From assembly GCF_003591035.1 (NCBI RefSeq), contig NZ_QYUO01000001.1, forward strand, positions 1,798,001-1,862,000: a DNA stretch of 64,000 nt. The letters are read 5' to 3'. Positions 34,756-43,865 of the stretch are shown here, piece after piece. The notes beneath the pieces are model-generated. The model worked only from the letters and a program-made list of their open reading frames with translations. It made no database searches and was not told the origin of the DNA. How positions within the stretch are numbered: the first letter of the stretch is position 1; each line of letters starts with the position of its first letter. This stretch comes from Noviherbaspirillum saxi (GTDB lineage Bacteria > Pseudomonadota > Gammaproteobacteria > Burkholderiales > Burkholderiaceae_D). Position numbers and translations under genes: made by a program.

Positions 34756-35913
34756 TCATCCAGCGGCTTGAAATGTGCCGGGCAGGAGAATATTGCTGTC
34801 GACCCTCTTTACGTCGGTGACGCCGCAAAACGCCATGGTCAGATCAAGTTCCTTGCGAATGAGATCAAGGCATTTGACAACGCCTTGCTCGCCCATCGCA
34901 CCCAAACCATAGAGGAAGGCGCGCCCTAGATAGACTCCCTTGGCGCCGAGCGCTAGCGCCTTGATGACGTCTTGCCCGGATCGGATGCCACCGTCCATGT
35001 GGACTTCAATTCTGTCGCCGACCGCATCGACAACGGCGGGCAGCGCCGCAATCGAGGAAGGCGCGCCGTCAAGCTGTCTGCCGCCGTGGTTGGAAACGAT
35101 GAGCGCATCCGCACCGCAGGCAACGGCGAGCCGCGCATCTTCCGCATCGAGAATACCTTTGATGATCAGCTTGCCGTCCCACTGCTTCCTGATCCATTCG
35201 ACGTCGTCCCACGAGAGGCACGGATCGAACTGCCGTGCGACCCACCCGGACAGCGACGCCATGTCCGTCGCGTCTTTCGCATGACCGATCAGGTTGCCGA
35301 AACCGCGGCGCCGCGTGCCCAGCATGCCAAGGCACCAGCGCGGCTTGAACATCATGTCGATAATGTTGGGTAGCGTCAGTTTCGGCGGCGTCGACAGGCC
35401 ATTTTTCAAATCCTTGTGGCGCTGGCCGACCATTTGCAGATCGAGTGTCAACACCAGCGCCGGGCATTTCGCCGCCTTTGCGCGCTCGATCAGTCGTTTG
35501 ATGAAATCGCGATCGCGCATCACATAGAGCTGGAACCAGAACGGCGCGCAGGTGTGCGCGGCGATGTCTTCGATCGAGCAGATGCTCATGGTCGACAGCG
35601 TGAAGGGCACGCCGAACTTTTCGGCTGCTCTGGCCGCCAGGATCTCGCCGTCGGCGTGCTGCATTCCGGTCATGCCGGTCGGTGCAAGCGCGACCGGCAT
35701 GGCGACCTCCTGGCCGGCCATCGTCGTTTTGAGCGTGCGGTTTTCCATGTTGACCGCGACGCGCTGACGAAATTTGATGCGTTCGAAATCGCTGCTGTTG
35801 GCGCGATAGGTCGATTCCGTCCAGGAGCCGGAATCTGTGTAGTCGTAGAACATGCGCGGCACGCGTTTCTGTGCGAGCAGGCGCAGGTCTTCGATGTTGG
35901 TGATGATGGGCAT
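34756..35913 (-). CDS. FMN-dependent alpha-hydroxy-acid oxidase/dehydrogenase (L-lactate dehydrogenase family)
   Basis: 385 residues from ATG 35913 (MPIITNIEDLRLLAQKRVPR, the family N-terminus); the frame is open further upstream but with unrelated composition. TIM-barrel FMN enzyme: DYTDSGSWTESTY, LAPTGMTGMQHADGE, QLYVMRDR, the catalytic His/Arg segment VSNHGGRQLDGAPSS and VHMDGGIRSGQDVIKA. Oxidises an (S)-2-hydroxy acid to the 2-oxo acid; family includes lactate, glycolate and mandelate enzymes, and I cannot choose. No good ribosome site. Follows the PhoD-like gene on the same strand after about 200 nt. Confidence 0.88.
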   Translation of the reverse strand: MPIITNIEDLRLLAQKRVPRMFYDYTDSGSWTESTYRANSSDFERIKFRQRVAVNMENRTLKTTMAGQEVAMPVALAPTGMTGMQHADGEILAARAAEKFGVPFTLSTMSICSIEDIAAHTCAPFWFQLYVMRDRDFIKRLIERAKAAKCPALVLTLDLQMVGQRHKDLKNGLSTPPKLTLPNIIDMMFKPRWCLGMLGTRRRGFGNLIGHAKDATDMASLSGWVARQFDPCLSWDDVEWIRKQWDGKLIIKGILDAEDARLAVACGADALIVSNHGGRQLDGAPSSIAALPAVVDAVGDRIEVHMDGGIRSGQDVIKALALGAKGVYLGRAFLYGLGAMGEQGVVKCLDLIRKELDLTMAFCGVTDVKRVDSNILLPGTFQAAG

Positions 35914-36119
35914 GTGGAGTTTTCTCTGGCAGACTGCGTGTTGGTGTGCGGGCGATGCGGATTGATTGGGTGTCCAGGAGACGCGGGTTGATTTCGGGGT
36001 ACTGGGCAAGGCGTGAGGAATGCCGTGTGGCGAGTCGCACAAGCGACGTACAACGCAGCCATGCGCCGCAAGCGGCCCGTAGCGCCTGTACACCAGTACG
36101 CAATCTGCTCTCGTATTCT

Positions 36120-37796
36120 TTATGCCTTGCGCGGCACCTCGTACACCAGGGTGGGCTTCATTGTGTCGATCTCCGCGGTCGATTGCGGCGGTCGCCATGT
36201 GAAAAGACTGAATATCAGCTTGTCGGGCGTCACGTCGATGATGGTGAAGCCGTTCTTCTCCATCGGCTCGAGCGTCTGTTCCATGTTCACCAGCTGCGAT
36301 GGCCTGGATTCGATGCGGCGGACCGACGAGGGGAAGGCCAGATCACCAGTCCCCATCGTGCCGGTCATCACAACATGCAGCGGCTGCGACAGCGACAGAT
36401 CGCCGGAACGCATCATCCGTCCGACGGCAGTGGCATGGAAGTCACCCTGGATGATGACGGGTGCGCGTTTGGATTGCGATGCAAGCGCCTGCATCAGTCT
36501 TTGATGCTGATCGAACCAGCCCTGCTGCCATCCTGCCTTTACTTTATTCAATGAGAGCCGGCCCGTCGCGTCGTCGAGCCGATCGGGATACCAGTCGCCC
36601 AGCTTGCCGGAGGAATACGCGAAAGGCAGCGATGGCGCGTGCAGGAAATGGGCCGTATCTTCCGCGCGAGTCCGGGCAATCAGCCAGTCCTCCACCCAGC
36701 GCGGAAGAACCTTGGCGTGCTTGCCTTTGTAGTCGACATAGCGCCGGCAGTCGTAGAGCACGGTTTCCAGGAGTTTTCCGTAGCGCAGCGTGCCAAAGCA
36801 GATGTTTGTGCCCGCAGGTGCACCGGCCTTGTCAGCGCCGGGCAGCCAACCGGGGCGATTCGGGTCCGGCAGGAATTCGGGGTAGTAAAGCCGTTGTGTC
36901 TGCTCGGCGCCGAGCGTGCCGTAGGACTCCGGCGGCAAGGTGGCGAGAAGGTCATCGAATTCGTCGTTTTCAAACGTGTCATGGTCGTCGGTCAGGAAGA
37001 ACGACGGCGTCGAGCGCAACGTAGTGCCATAGAGGCCGCTGATCTGGTAATCGCAGACGCTCGTGAAGATGGATGCGTTCCTGGGGTGGAGCATTGGCAG
37101 GCTGATGTCCAGCGGACCACCGAATTTGGGCCAGACCATTTCCTGATACTGCTTGAGCCGGGGTTTGGAGAGGGCGGTCTCGATGTCGTAATAGACATGA
37201 TCTCCATTCGCGATCATGACGTCGGGCTGGAACGACATGCCGCGCGCGAGCAGTTGCCGCCGCGCCTCCATGTCCAGGAAGATCGATTTGCCGTTGATCC
37301 TCGGGCCGTCATAACCGCCGGCGCAGGTGTAAGCCAGGATACGCAGGCGCTCCGGCGCGGCGTCGGGCGCCGGAAAGGTCGTCAGGGGCCAAGCATCGCA
37401 GAGCGGAATGCCGTGCCGGTCCGTGACGCGCAATTCATATTGCGTTGCCGGCTGAAGCGATGGCACATCGAAGCGCCAGAATCGTCCCGCCGGATCTGTT
37501 TGTTCGCCCTTGTGCGGCTTGCCGTTGACCAGCAGGCGCGGTACGGCGGTCAACGGCGTCTTGAAGGATGCCTTGATCAGGAAGCGATTGTGGCTGGCGG
37601 TGGGAATAATATGAACGAGCGCGCCTTGGTTCCATGTCTTTCCGGATTGTGCAGCGGCGGCGTGCGGCCAGCCGAACATTCCGAGGGCGGCAGCGCCGAC
37701 GCCCAATTCAAGGAATTCCCTCCTGCTGAGATCGGCCACCCGTGCGGCGTTCGCAGATTCGTTCTGTTCCATCATGTCGGGCTGAAGGGGGAGCAT
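36120..37796 (-). CDS. PhoD-like (alkaline phosphatase D) metallophosphoesterase, Tat-exported
   Basis: 558 residues from ATG 37796, chosen for the AAAGGAG site; upstream extension to 37925 is not needed. A twin-arginine signal is clear (LSRREFLELGVGAAALGM then AAAAQ). PhoD metal-site segments: IANGDHVYYD, LTDDHDTFENDEFDD and IIQGDFHATAVGRMMRSGD. Predicted periplasmic or secreted phosphodi- or monoesterase; Tat export suggests folding with metal in the cytoplasm. Substrate unknown; in the context of envelope lipid genes a phospholipid or phosphorylated lipid is possible, but this is inference. Confidence 0.85.
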   Translation of the reverse strand: MLPLQPDMMEQNESANAARVADLSRREFLELGVGAAALGMFGWPHAAAAQSGKTWNQGALVHIIPTASHNRFLIKASFKTPLTAVPRLLVNGKPHKGEQTDPAGRFWRFDVPSLQPATQYELRVTDRHGIPLCDAWPLTTFPAPDAAPERLRILAYTCAGGYDGPRINGKSIFLDMEARRQLLARGMSFQPDVMIANGDHVYYDIETALSKPRLKQYQEMVWPKFGGPLDISLPMLHPRNASIFTSVCDYQISGLYGTTLRSTPSFFLTDDHDTFENDEFDDLLATLPPESYGTLGAEQTQRLYYPEFLPDPNRPGWLPGADKAGAPAGTNICFGTLRYGKLLETVLYDCRRYVDYKGKHAKVLPRWVEDWLIARTRAEDTAHFLHAPSLPFAYSSGKLGDWYPDRLDDATGRLSLNKVKAGWQQGWFDQHQRLMQALASQSKRAPVIIQGDFHATAVGRMMRSGDLSLSQPLHVVMTGTMGTGDLAFPSSVRRIESRPSQLVNMEQTLEPMEKNGFTIIDVTPDKLIFSLFTWRPPQSTAEIDTMKPTLVYEVPRKA

Positions 37797-37849
37797 CGCT
37801 TCTCCTTTATGGTTCTTCAGGCTTTTGTGTAGGTAAGGCCAAGACTTTG

Positions 37850-37972
37850 GTAGTCCGTATGGAGCGAAACGAAATGCGGGGCACCCATCGAAGGAACGCT
37901 GCTTGTCCGCAGATACAGTCGTCACTCCATGGATGTTGCAACACGCATTCCGCTTCGCTCCATACGGGCTAC
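37850..37972. repeat. palindromic element with 29-bp inverted ends (GTAGCCCGTATGGAGCGAAG type)
   Basis: The left end at 37850-37878 (GTAGTCCGTATGGAGCGAAA...) and the right end at 37944-37972, read in reverse (GTAGCCCGTATGGAGCGAAG...), match at 26 of 29 positions. About 65 bp lie between. No ORF. It sits in the gap upstream of the PhoD-like gene and downstream of the DUF1302-DUF1329 operon. This looks like a pair of inverted REP units. Confidence 0.65.
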
Positions 37973-38008
37973 ATATTTCGAAGACCCACGGAAAAGTCTG
38001 AAGAGCCG

Positions 38009-38058
38009 AAAAAAATGGCTGGCGGCTGGCGATAGAGTCGCGTCACCAGCCGCCAGCC
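38009..38058 (-). terminator. strong rho-independent terminator of the DUF1302-DUF1329 operon
   Basis: On the minus strand, a perfect 13-bp stem (GGCTGGCGGCTGG at 38017-38029 against CCAGCCGCCAGCC at 38046-38058) is followed by a run of seven T (plus-strand A at 38009-38015). It lies 21 nt after the DUF1329 stop. The clearest terminator in the window. Confidence 0.9.
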
Positions 38059-38079
38059 TAACTGAGGAAATCCAACTTG

Positions 38080-39435
38080 CTAACGGATACCCGATCCCGC
38101 CAAACTTTCCGGGGTCCAGAAGGAATCTGCCATCGGTTTCCCGCCAATCTTGATTCCATTGCTTCCCGGCCATTGGTTCACGTAGTACGAGCCGGCGATG
38201 ACGTCGTAATGACCGGAAGTGAAATGGGTGGGAGTCGGCACATCGTAGGATTGCGTCATGTACGAGAAGCCGGGGCGCCAGAGTTGCCCCCGTCCGTCAT
38301 ACTGATCGCTGGCAAGAATGAACCAAGTATCTTCGTCAATGTAATACGTGCGTTTCGAATAGATGTGACGCTTGCCTTCCTTCACGCTTGCTTCGACCAC
38401 CCATACGCGGTGTAACTCCCAGCGGACCGTATCCGGATTGATGAACTTGGCCTGGAATACATCCTCCGGCTTGCCGTTGTAGAGGAAACGGTACGCGTTA
38501 TACGGGACGTACATTTCCTTTTTGCCGACCAGTTTCCAGTCGAAGCGGTCCAGCTTGCCGTTGAAGAGATTCACGTCATCATAGGTCGACATGCCGGACG
38601 TACTGGCATTGGGCGTGTCGTAGTTGAGGTCCGGCGCTAGCCGCACGCGGCGTTGCCCCGGCAGGTACTGGTAAGCGCGCCGCGACTCGTTGGCGTTGTC
38701 AATCGGTTCGGCCGTCATGGCGGCTTCGCCGGCGCGGCGCACTGGCGCGGTGTAGCTGGTGCGAACACGATTCATCAGGGTGGGCTCGGGCCGCGATTCG
38801 TCGTAGTAGACGCTTTCCTGCATGTAGATGCCCTGTGCGGACAGCATGACATTGCCGCCGCTGCCCACGTTGTAGGCGCTGAACTTCGGTATTACGGTCG
38901 TGCCGCCGTTATAGCGCCCGATGTAGTTCAGCATGACCTCGTTGCCGTTCTTGGGAATCGGAAACGGGATGCCGGCGCGCGCACCGATCATCGAGAGCCC
39001 GTCATCGGACAGCTTAGCCCGGGTAGCGTTCTTTACCGTGTTCTCGAGCACGGACTTGGGATACCCTGCGGTGCGGTGCGTCGGATAGACATCGATGCGA
39101 TAGTCGGCATGGAGCTTCATCAATGCCTTCGTGCCTTCGGTCATCTTGTCCGCGTACTTATCCATGTTCTTCGCATTGATCGAGAACAACGGCTTTTCAT
39201 TCGCGAACGGATCAGGACGCAGGTTCTTCGACTTGTCGAAGCCGGCGGGGGCCGTCGTCAGTCCGCCCGTATATTCCGGGATCGTGCCGTCCTTGTTGCC
39301 GGCCTTTTCGGCCCCGATCATGGTCAGCGTTGTGCCCAGCTTTTTGGCCTCTTCCGCTGTTGCCGTCGCATAGGTTGCGCCAATTTGCGTCGATAGCAAA
39401 CCCGCGCCGATCAATGCTGTTACGCGTTTTTTCAT
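38080..39435 (-). CDS. DUF1329 family exported protein (paralogue)
   Basis: 451 residues from ATG 39435, with GGAGAC upstream and a signal peptide (MKKRVTALIGAGLLSTQIGA). Shares the whole layout of the 30553 protein: EEAKKLGTTLTMIGAEKAG, PEYTGGLTTAPAGFDKS, GARAGIPFPIPKNGNEVM and YLPGQRRVRLAPDLNYDTP. Starts 13 nt after the DUF1302 stop, so the two are one operon, closed by the terminator at 38009. LolA/B-like lipid binding is predicted for the family and not shown by this sequence alone. Confidence 0.87.
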   Translation of the reverse strand: MKKRVTALIGAGLLSTQIGATYATATAEEAKKLGTTLTMIGAEKAGNKDGTIPEYTGGLTTAPAGFDKSKNLRPDPFANEKPLFSINAKNMDKYADKMTEGTKALMKLHADYRIDVYPTHRTAGYPKSVLENTVKNATRAKLSDDGLSMIGARAGIPFPIPKNGNEVMLNYIGRYNGGTTVIPKFSAYNVGSGGNVMLSAQGIYMQESVYYDESRPEPTLMNRVRTSYTAPVRRAGEAAMTAEPIDNANESRRAYQYLPGQRRVRLAPDLNYDTPNASTSGMSTYDDVNLFNGKLDRFDWKLVGKKEMYVPYNAYRFLYNGKPEDVFQAKFINPDTVRWELHRVWVVEASVKEGKRHIYSKRTYYIDEDTWFILASDQYDGRGQLWRPGFSYMTQSYDVPTPTHFTSGHYDVIAGSYYVNQWPGSNGIKIGGKPMADSFWTPESLAGSGIR

Positions 39436-39448
39436 GATATGTCTCCGA

Positions 39449-41119
39449 TTAGAATGCGGTTTTGAATGTGAGATAGACGGCACCGCGATCCTTGAGGTTT
39501 GCCGTGCTGCCGTTGGAAACCTGATTCGCGCCCGTTGTCGGGTTTAGCGTGGATTTGCCAAAATAGTCGATGTACTTCAGGTCGAAGCGGTATTTGCTGT
39601 ATAGATCCAGCCCCAGGCCGACGGAATACTGGCCGGCGCCCTTATTGCCGCCGGAGGTCACCGCCGAGTTGCCTAAGAGGCCTCTCGAATAGCTGATCGG
39701 CATCGAGAGGTCTGCGCCGGAGAAGATCTGGAACCAGGTTGGCGTGAAGTTGATGGCAAAACCGACGGAGTCCTTGCTGACCTTATCGATGCCAACGTAG
39801 TTGTTGCGGCCCTTAAAGAATTGCGCGCCTTGACTCACCGACAGCCAGCGGCTATAGGTCATTTCGGCCGCCACCGAAGCATTATCGTAGAGCACCGATG
39901 AGCCGAGCGAGCTGACTGCATTGACAACCGCGTGCACGGTGTTGCCGCGCGCGCCAACCGAGTTCCCCTGCGCCGGCAGCGCTGCGAGCGACGGGATGGC
40001 GATGGCATTATCGCTGACCAGCGGCATGTTGCGGCGGTAGTTCAGGTCGGCGCCGAAGCTGATACCGAAGATCTGCTTGGACAGGCTGACGCCGTACAGG
40101 TCGATGTCCGACGCATAGTTGAAGAAATAGCGCTGCGCACTCGATACCAGCAGAATCTGCGGCAGCTTGTCGGAGAAGTTACGGTAATAGAAACCCATGG
40201 TCCCGTCCAGCCACTGCGGATTCCAGCGCGCCGCCAAGCCCCAATCGCCGCGCTCCTTCGGCGTGATGGCGTCGCCACGGCGGATGCGTGTGGCTCCTTG
40301 AATCAAGGATTCACCGCCGCGGAAATAGTGATCGCCAAAGCCCAGATATGTGCCAGCTTCCGGAAGCCGGCCGGCTTCCCAGTCGAAGTAATACTGGCCG
40401 GCGATCGACAGTTCCGGAGTTGCCTGGATCTGGCCCGAAATCTGCGTCAGCGGGCGGAACAGTTCCTTGGCCTCAATGCCCGGATTGCCGAAGCTTTTGG
40501 CCTGGTCCAGCGGGGCCTGGGCGTAAGACACGCCATGGATGGCTCCCCCGCCCAACAACGCTTCGCCCCATGCCACCGTATGGCGGCCGGCACGAACCGT
40601 GACTGGCATGCTACCCAGTTCAAATCCGCCAAATACGAATGCATCGAGCCATTCGCCGGATGGCCCGTGGTAAAAGCGATTTGCATAGGGGGAGAGGCCG
40701 AAAGCGGGCGCGCCGTTGACGAGGTGGTTGGAGGTCGCAAGACTGGTATTGTCGAAACCCCCAGAGTAAGCGGCGTCGTACCAGCCTGCAGCACTGACAC
40801 GCGCGCCGAACTGTCTCTGGTACACGACATCCAATTCGGACAGCACATCGATACGGTTGGTGACTATGCTCTTGTTGCCGAAATTGCGGTCACCGTCATC
40901 GCTATTGACGTTGCGCAGGATCGCCTGGCTCTGCGTATCGATCCGCTTGCCAAGGTTGTAGCGGATGGTGTTATCGAAGCGTACCGTCAGATCTTCGTTG
41001 CCGGTATTGATATCGAATGCTGCCGCGCTCGTGCAAAGTCCTGCGCAAAGAGCCGTCGCCGCACCCGCGATCGCTGTGCGCCGAATGCCGGCTGATAGGG
41101 CAACTATTTTGTCACTCAT
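39449..41119 (-). CDS. DUF1302 family outer-membrane protein
   Basis: 556 residues; GGAGGAG precedes ATG 41119. A long signal peptide (RRTAIAGAATALCAGLCT then AAAFDIN) leads into VRFDNTIRYNLGKRID, and the protein continues with alternating strands (GLDLYSKYRFDLKYIDYFGK) and ends ...VYLTFKTAF, a terminal Phe typical of outer-membrane beta-barrels. DUF1302 proteins are thought to be large barrels for hydrophobic compounds, comparable in role to FadL, but this is not established. It is the only intact member here; 5' and 3' remnants of another copy lie at 3311 and 30411. Confidence 0.87.
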   Translation of the reverse strand: MSDKIVALSAGIRRTAIAGAATALCAGLCTSAAAFDINTGNEDLTVRFDNTIRYNLGKRIDTQSQAILRNVNSDDGDRNFGNKSIVTNRIDVLSELDVVYQRQFGARVSAAGWYDAAYSGGFDNTSLATSNHLVNGAPAFGLSPYANRFYHGPSGEWLDAFVFGGFELGSMPVTVRAGRHTVAWGEALLGGGAIHGVSYAQAPLDQAKSFGNPGIEAKELFRPLTQISGQIQATPELSIAGQYYFDWEAGRLPEAGTYLGFGDHYFRGGESLIQGATRIRRGDAITPKERGDWGLAARWNPQWLDGTMGFYYRNFSDKLPQILLVSSAQRYFFNYASDIDLYGVSLSKQIFGISFGADLNYRRNMPLVSDNAIAIPSLAALPAQGNSVGARGNTVHAVVNAVSSLGSSVLYDNASVAAEMTYSRWLSVSQGAQFFKGRNNYVGIDKVSKDSVGFAINFTPTWFQIFSGADLSMPISYSRGLLGNSAVTSGGNKGAGQYSVGLGLDLYSKYRFDLKYIDYFGKSTLNPTTGANQVSNGSTANLKDRGAVYLTFKTAF

Positions 41120-41281
41120 TTAAATCTCCTCCTGTGTGGCTTCTTGAATATTTTTTGGCCCGCCGCATGCTTGCGTCTGAGCGTGTCGTAACGTTTTCTC
41201 GAATCAGTGAATCGCGCCCCTCCAACATGTCTGCATTTTTCAAATTGGCTTTGTGTCGGCCTCTGCCGTCCAGCCATGCGC

Positions 41282-42313
41282 TCAATGCGCGGGTTGCGGC
41301 TCGGGGCGCGTCCAACTGCCGTTCAGAATCTCCGCACGCGGACGATATAGGCGCATCGTGTAGTTCCAGCCGGGCGTAATGGGAAGGCAGTTGGCAATCT
41401 TGCTGTCGCAGCCGCCGAACTGGACGGCGACTGAGCCGTCCTTGGATTTTTTCGCAGTGATGTTGTTCAGCGAGTAGGCGCCATAGGTGTTCGGCTGTAA
41501 ATAGCCGTCAGCGTTGTAAACGGTGATCGACCAAAAGCCATCGACGGGTACGTCCTTTATGTTCACTTTGTAGATGGTCACGCCATCGTTCTTGCTCGGA
41601 GTGAAATAGAGCATGCTGGCATCCTTCTCGGGATTGCCGCCCCAGGATCTGGCCGTTCCAATCAAGTGCTGCACAGGGTTGACCTGGTCTTTGGTGCCGA
41701 ACATGCCCCTGGAATCGGAAACGGTCGTGCCAAGCACCAACAGCGCATCGCGTATCTTCTTCTGGCTTAGCCGGTCCCAGTCGGGAACGTCGAAGCGGCC
41801 GGTGTTTGTCTGCTGGACCTTGATCGCATCCTGCAAGGCGTGGACTGGTTTGAAATCGTTGGGATCGGTTGGGTCGACCAGGGTACGAACGCCCATCAAC
41901 ACATAGCGCGTGCCGACCTTCTCTTTGGTAAAGGTGTATGTCCCCGGGGCGTAAACCACAACGGGCACATAGTGGTCCTCGTCGATCACGATCATCGAGA
42001 TGAAGCGTTTGCCCGGGTCTGGCAGGGTGATAGTCACTGGCCCCGCATCGAGGTCGAACACCGCCGACGAATACAAGGTATCGCGGTTGGGACGCACGAC
42101 GCCTTGCTTGTCGACCGGGACAAGCTCGCGGCGGTGTTGAAACTTCCCGAAACCGCCTCGCTCCACCACGCCGCCAAAGAACATGTCGGACTCGGCGCGC
42201 TTGAAATTATCGACGGTCACAGGTACGGTCGTGCTTGCTGATGACTGGGCATGGAGCAATGCCGGTGCCGTCAGTGCGATTGCTGCTGTAATCTGCAATC
42301 TACGTTTGAACAT
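41282..42313 (-). CDS. DUF1254/DUF1214 domain exported protein (paralogue of 32099)
   Basis: 343 residues with signal peptide MFKRRLQITAAIALTAPALL (cleavage near HAQ). Nearly the same architecture as the 32099 protein: VVRPNRDTLYSSAVFDLDAG, GKRFISMIVIDEDHY, VPVDGFWSITVYNADGYL and QFGGCDSKIANCLPI. Upstream of DUF1302 on the same strand with 162 nt between, and divergent from the AraC regulator. The pattern of one DUF1254/1214 gene with each DUF1302/1329 set suggests they work together at the envelope. Confidence 0.87.
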   Translation of the reverse strand: MFKRRLQITAAIALTAPALLHAQSSASTTVPVTVDNFKRAESDMFFGGVVERGGFGKFQHRRELVPVDKQGVVRPNRDTLYSSAVFDLDAGPVTITLPDPGKRFISMIVIDEDHYVPVVVYAPGTYTFTKEKVGTRYVLMGVRTLVDPTDPNDFKPVHALQDAIKVQQTNTGRFDVPDWDRLSQKKIRDALLVLGTTVSDSRGMFGTKDQVNPVQHLIGTARSWGGNPEKDASMLYFTPSKNDGVTIYKVNIKDVPVDGFWSITVYNADGYLQPNTYGAYSLNNITAKKSKDGSVAVQFGGCDSKIANCLPITPGWNYTMRLYRPRAEILNGSWTRPEPQPAH

Positions 42314-42806
42314 GGCTATTTTTCCCTCTGTGGTTGTGAATTACTTTTATCGCCAGATGTTTCTGTCTTTCATGCGCCGTCCATTCGTGTCTCCCATGGA
42401 CGATGGATCCAGCATAGGGCAAGTGCTCCACAACCCTTTAGCCGAAATTACCAACTCGTGTTGGCCGGTGGCCAATACGCATCTGCGTTGGATATTGGCG
42501 TGGCATTTTTTATTTTGTAGGCGTGTGATTCGGCCTAATCCCGATGGGGTCTCCGCTTTCTCCTGACGGAATGCAGAAGATGATTTGGGCGACGAAACGA
42601 GCACAGGACAACTCTTACGTCACCCAGTATCCGGATCGGCACGCCATGCGGAATAGCAGACATTGCACATTGCGCATGGTGTAGACTCTTGATACTGGCT
42701 TATCATGATTTGGTGGCCGCTGATTGCAGGAATGCTGGCAGCTTGGCGAACCCGGTGGCCGTCTCAACGGAGGATTCGGGCGAAGAACCCTAACTAGGAT
42801 GTAGAG
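42314..42806. promoter_or_regulatory. 493-bp divergent control region between DUF1254/1214 and AraC genes
   Basis: No credible ORF. It holds the promoters of both divergent genes and, by position, the AraC regulator's sites. Near 42663-42681 the text has TTGCACATTGCGCATGG, a short repeated TTGC/GCGCA pattern that could be a regulator half-site, but I cannot prove it. The region is more AT-rich at 42330-42360 and 42480-42530 than neighbouring genes. Confidence 0.45.
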
Positions 42807-43751
42807 ATGAAGAGCTATTATTCTGCCCAGCGGTTTTCCGACGCATATGAGCATGCGCGAAACGTTGCTAATTTCGATCAGCGCTACTTCCAGACCGAGA
42901 ATGGGCCGTTCGAAGGCACGGTGCGACAGGTCGACTTGGGGGGACTCCACATATTTACCGAAAGGACCAATCGCCAACTCGTCCACCGTGGACAGGTCAT
43001 GCCGGGGTCGATCGTGTTGGCATGGACAAGCTCTGCGTCCGTTGCGCCGGGATCCTGGCGCGAAGAAACCCGCGTACCGTTGGTCGGCCTTTCGCGCGGT
43101 GGCAGCGAGTGGATATTGCATCGGCCCAGCGACACGGAATTGGATGGCATCACGATGTCGGCAGTGGAATTCGATCGACTCATTGATGCGCTAGGAGTTA
43201 CCACGACACGAAACGAAAACCGGCACATTCAGTTCATGCGGGGCGGCACGGCTTTCTCCGTACTGCGCTCGGGAATTCGCGAGATGAGCTGGCATGCGGA
43301 ACGCTTCTCCTGCGCTGACGCGCGCGCAACGATCCGCAAGCAGCTTGTGGATGCTATTTTCTGTGCCCTCGGTGAAGCAGAAGCAAGGCATCGCACGGAT
43401 GTGACGCACCTGACGTACAACGACATGGTGAAACGCTGCCACGATCTGATTCTTGGCAATCCCGAGTTCCCTCTCACCGTGCTTGATCTATGTACGGAAC
43501 TGCGTGTCTGCCGCAGCACGCTGCAGACAAGTTTTCTGAAAGTCACTGGACAGTCGCCTTTGTCCTATTTGCGCCGCATGCGCCTTTGCGGCGTACGCCG
43601 TCTGTTGCGCTCGACTTCTACGGTCCAAATGACGATCGGAGACGCTGCGTCTCGGTGGGGATTCGTTCATTTGGGAAGGTTTGCGACCGACTATCGCGAG
43701 CTCTTTGGTGAATTGCCGTCGCGAACCTTGCGTCCCGGCGCCGAGAACTGA
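42807..43751 (+). CDS. AraC-family transcriptional regulator
   Basis: 314 residues. A cupin-like N-terminal half is followed by a two-HTH AraC domain: FPLTVLDLCTELRVCRSTLQ then SPLSYLRRMRLCGVRRLLRS and GFVHLGRFATDYRELFGELP. The EutR/OruR-type regulators have this layout. Divergent from the DUF1254-DUF1302-DUF1329 operon, so it is its most likely regulator; effector unknown. Ends facing the arylsulfatase gene. Confidence 0.9.
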   Translation: MKSYYSAQRFSDAYEHARNVANFDQRYFQTENGPFEGTVRQVDLGGLHIFTERTNRQLVHRGQVMPGSIVLAWTSSASVAPGSWREETRVPLVGLSRGGSEWILHRPSDTELDGITMSAVEFDRLIDALGVTTTRNENRHIQFMRGGTAFSVLRSGIREMSWHAERFSCADARATIRKQLVDAIFCALGEAEARHRTDVTHLTYNDMVKRCHDLILGNPEFPLTVLDLCTELRVCRSTLQTSFLKVTGQSPLSYLRRMRLCGVRRLLRSTSTVQMTIGDAASRWGFVHLGRFATDYRELFGELPSRTLRPGAEN

Positions 43752-43766
43752 TGGCCATCGCCGGCG

Positions 43767-43796
43767 GCGTCGGCGAGCATGGGCGAACGCCGACGC
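43767..43796. terminator. stem-loop between convergent AraC and arylsulfatase genes
   Basis: GCGTCGGCG (43767-43775) and CGCCGACGC (43788-43796) pair perfectly across a 12-nt loop. Located between two convergent genes. There is no clear T-run on either side, so bidirectional termination is suggested only by position. Confidence 0.5.
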
Positions 43797-43865
43797 GCTC
43801 GCCCATCCTGTTAATGAAGACGTGTAGTCAAACCATTGCCGGTTCCGCGCAATGACTGCCTATTG

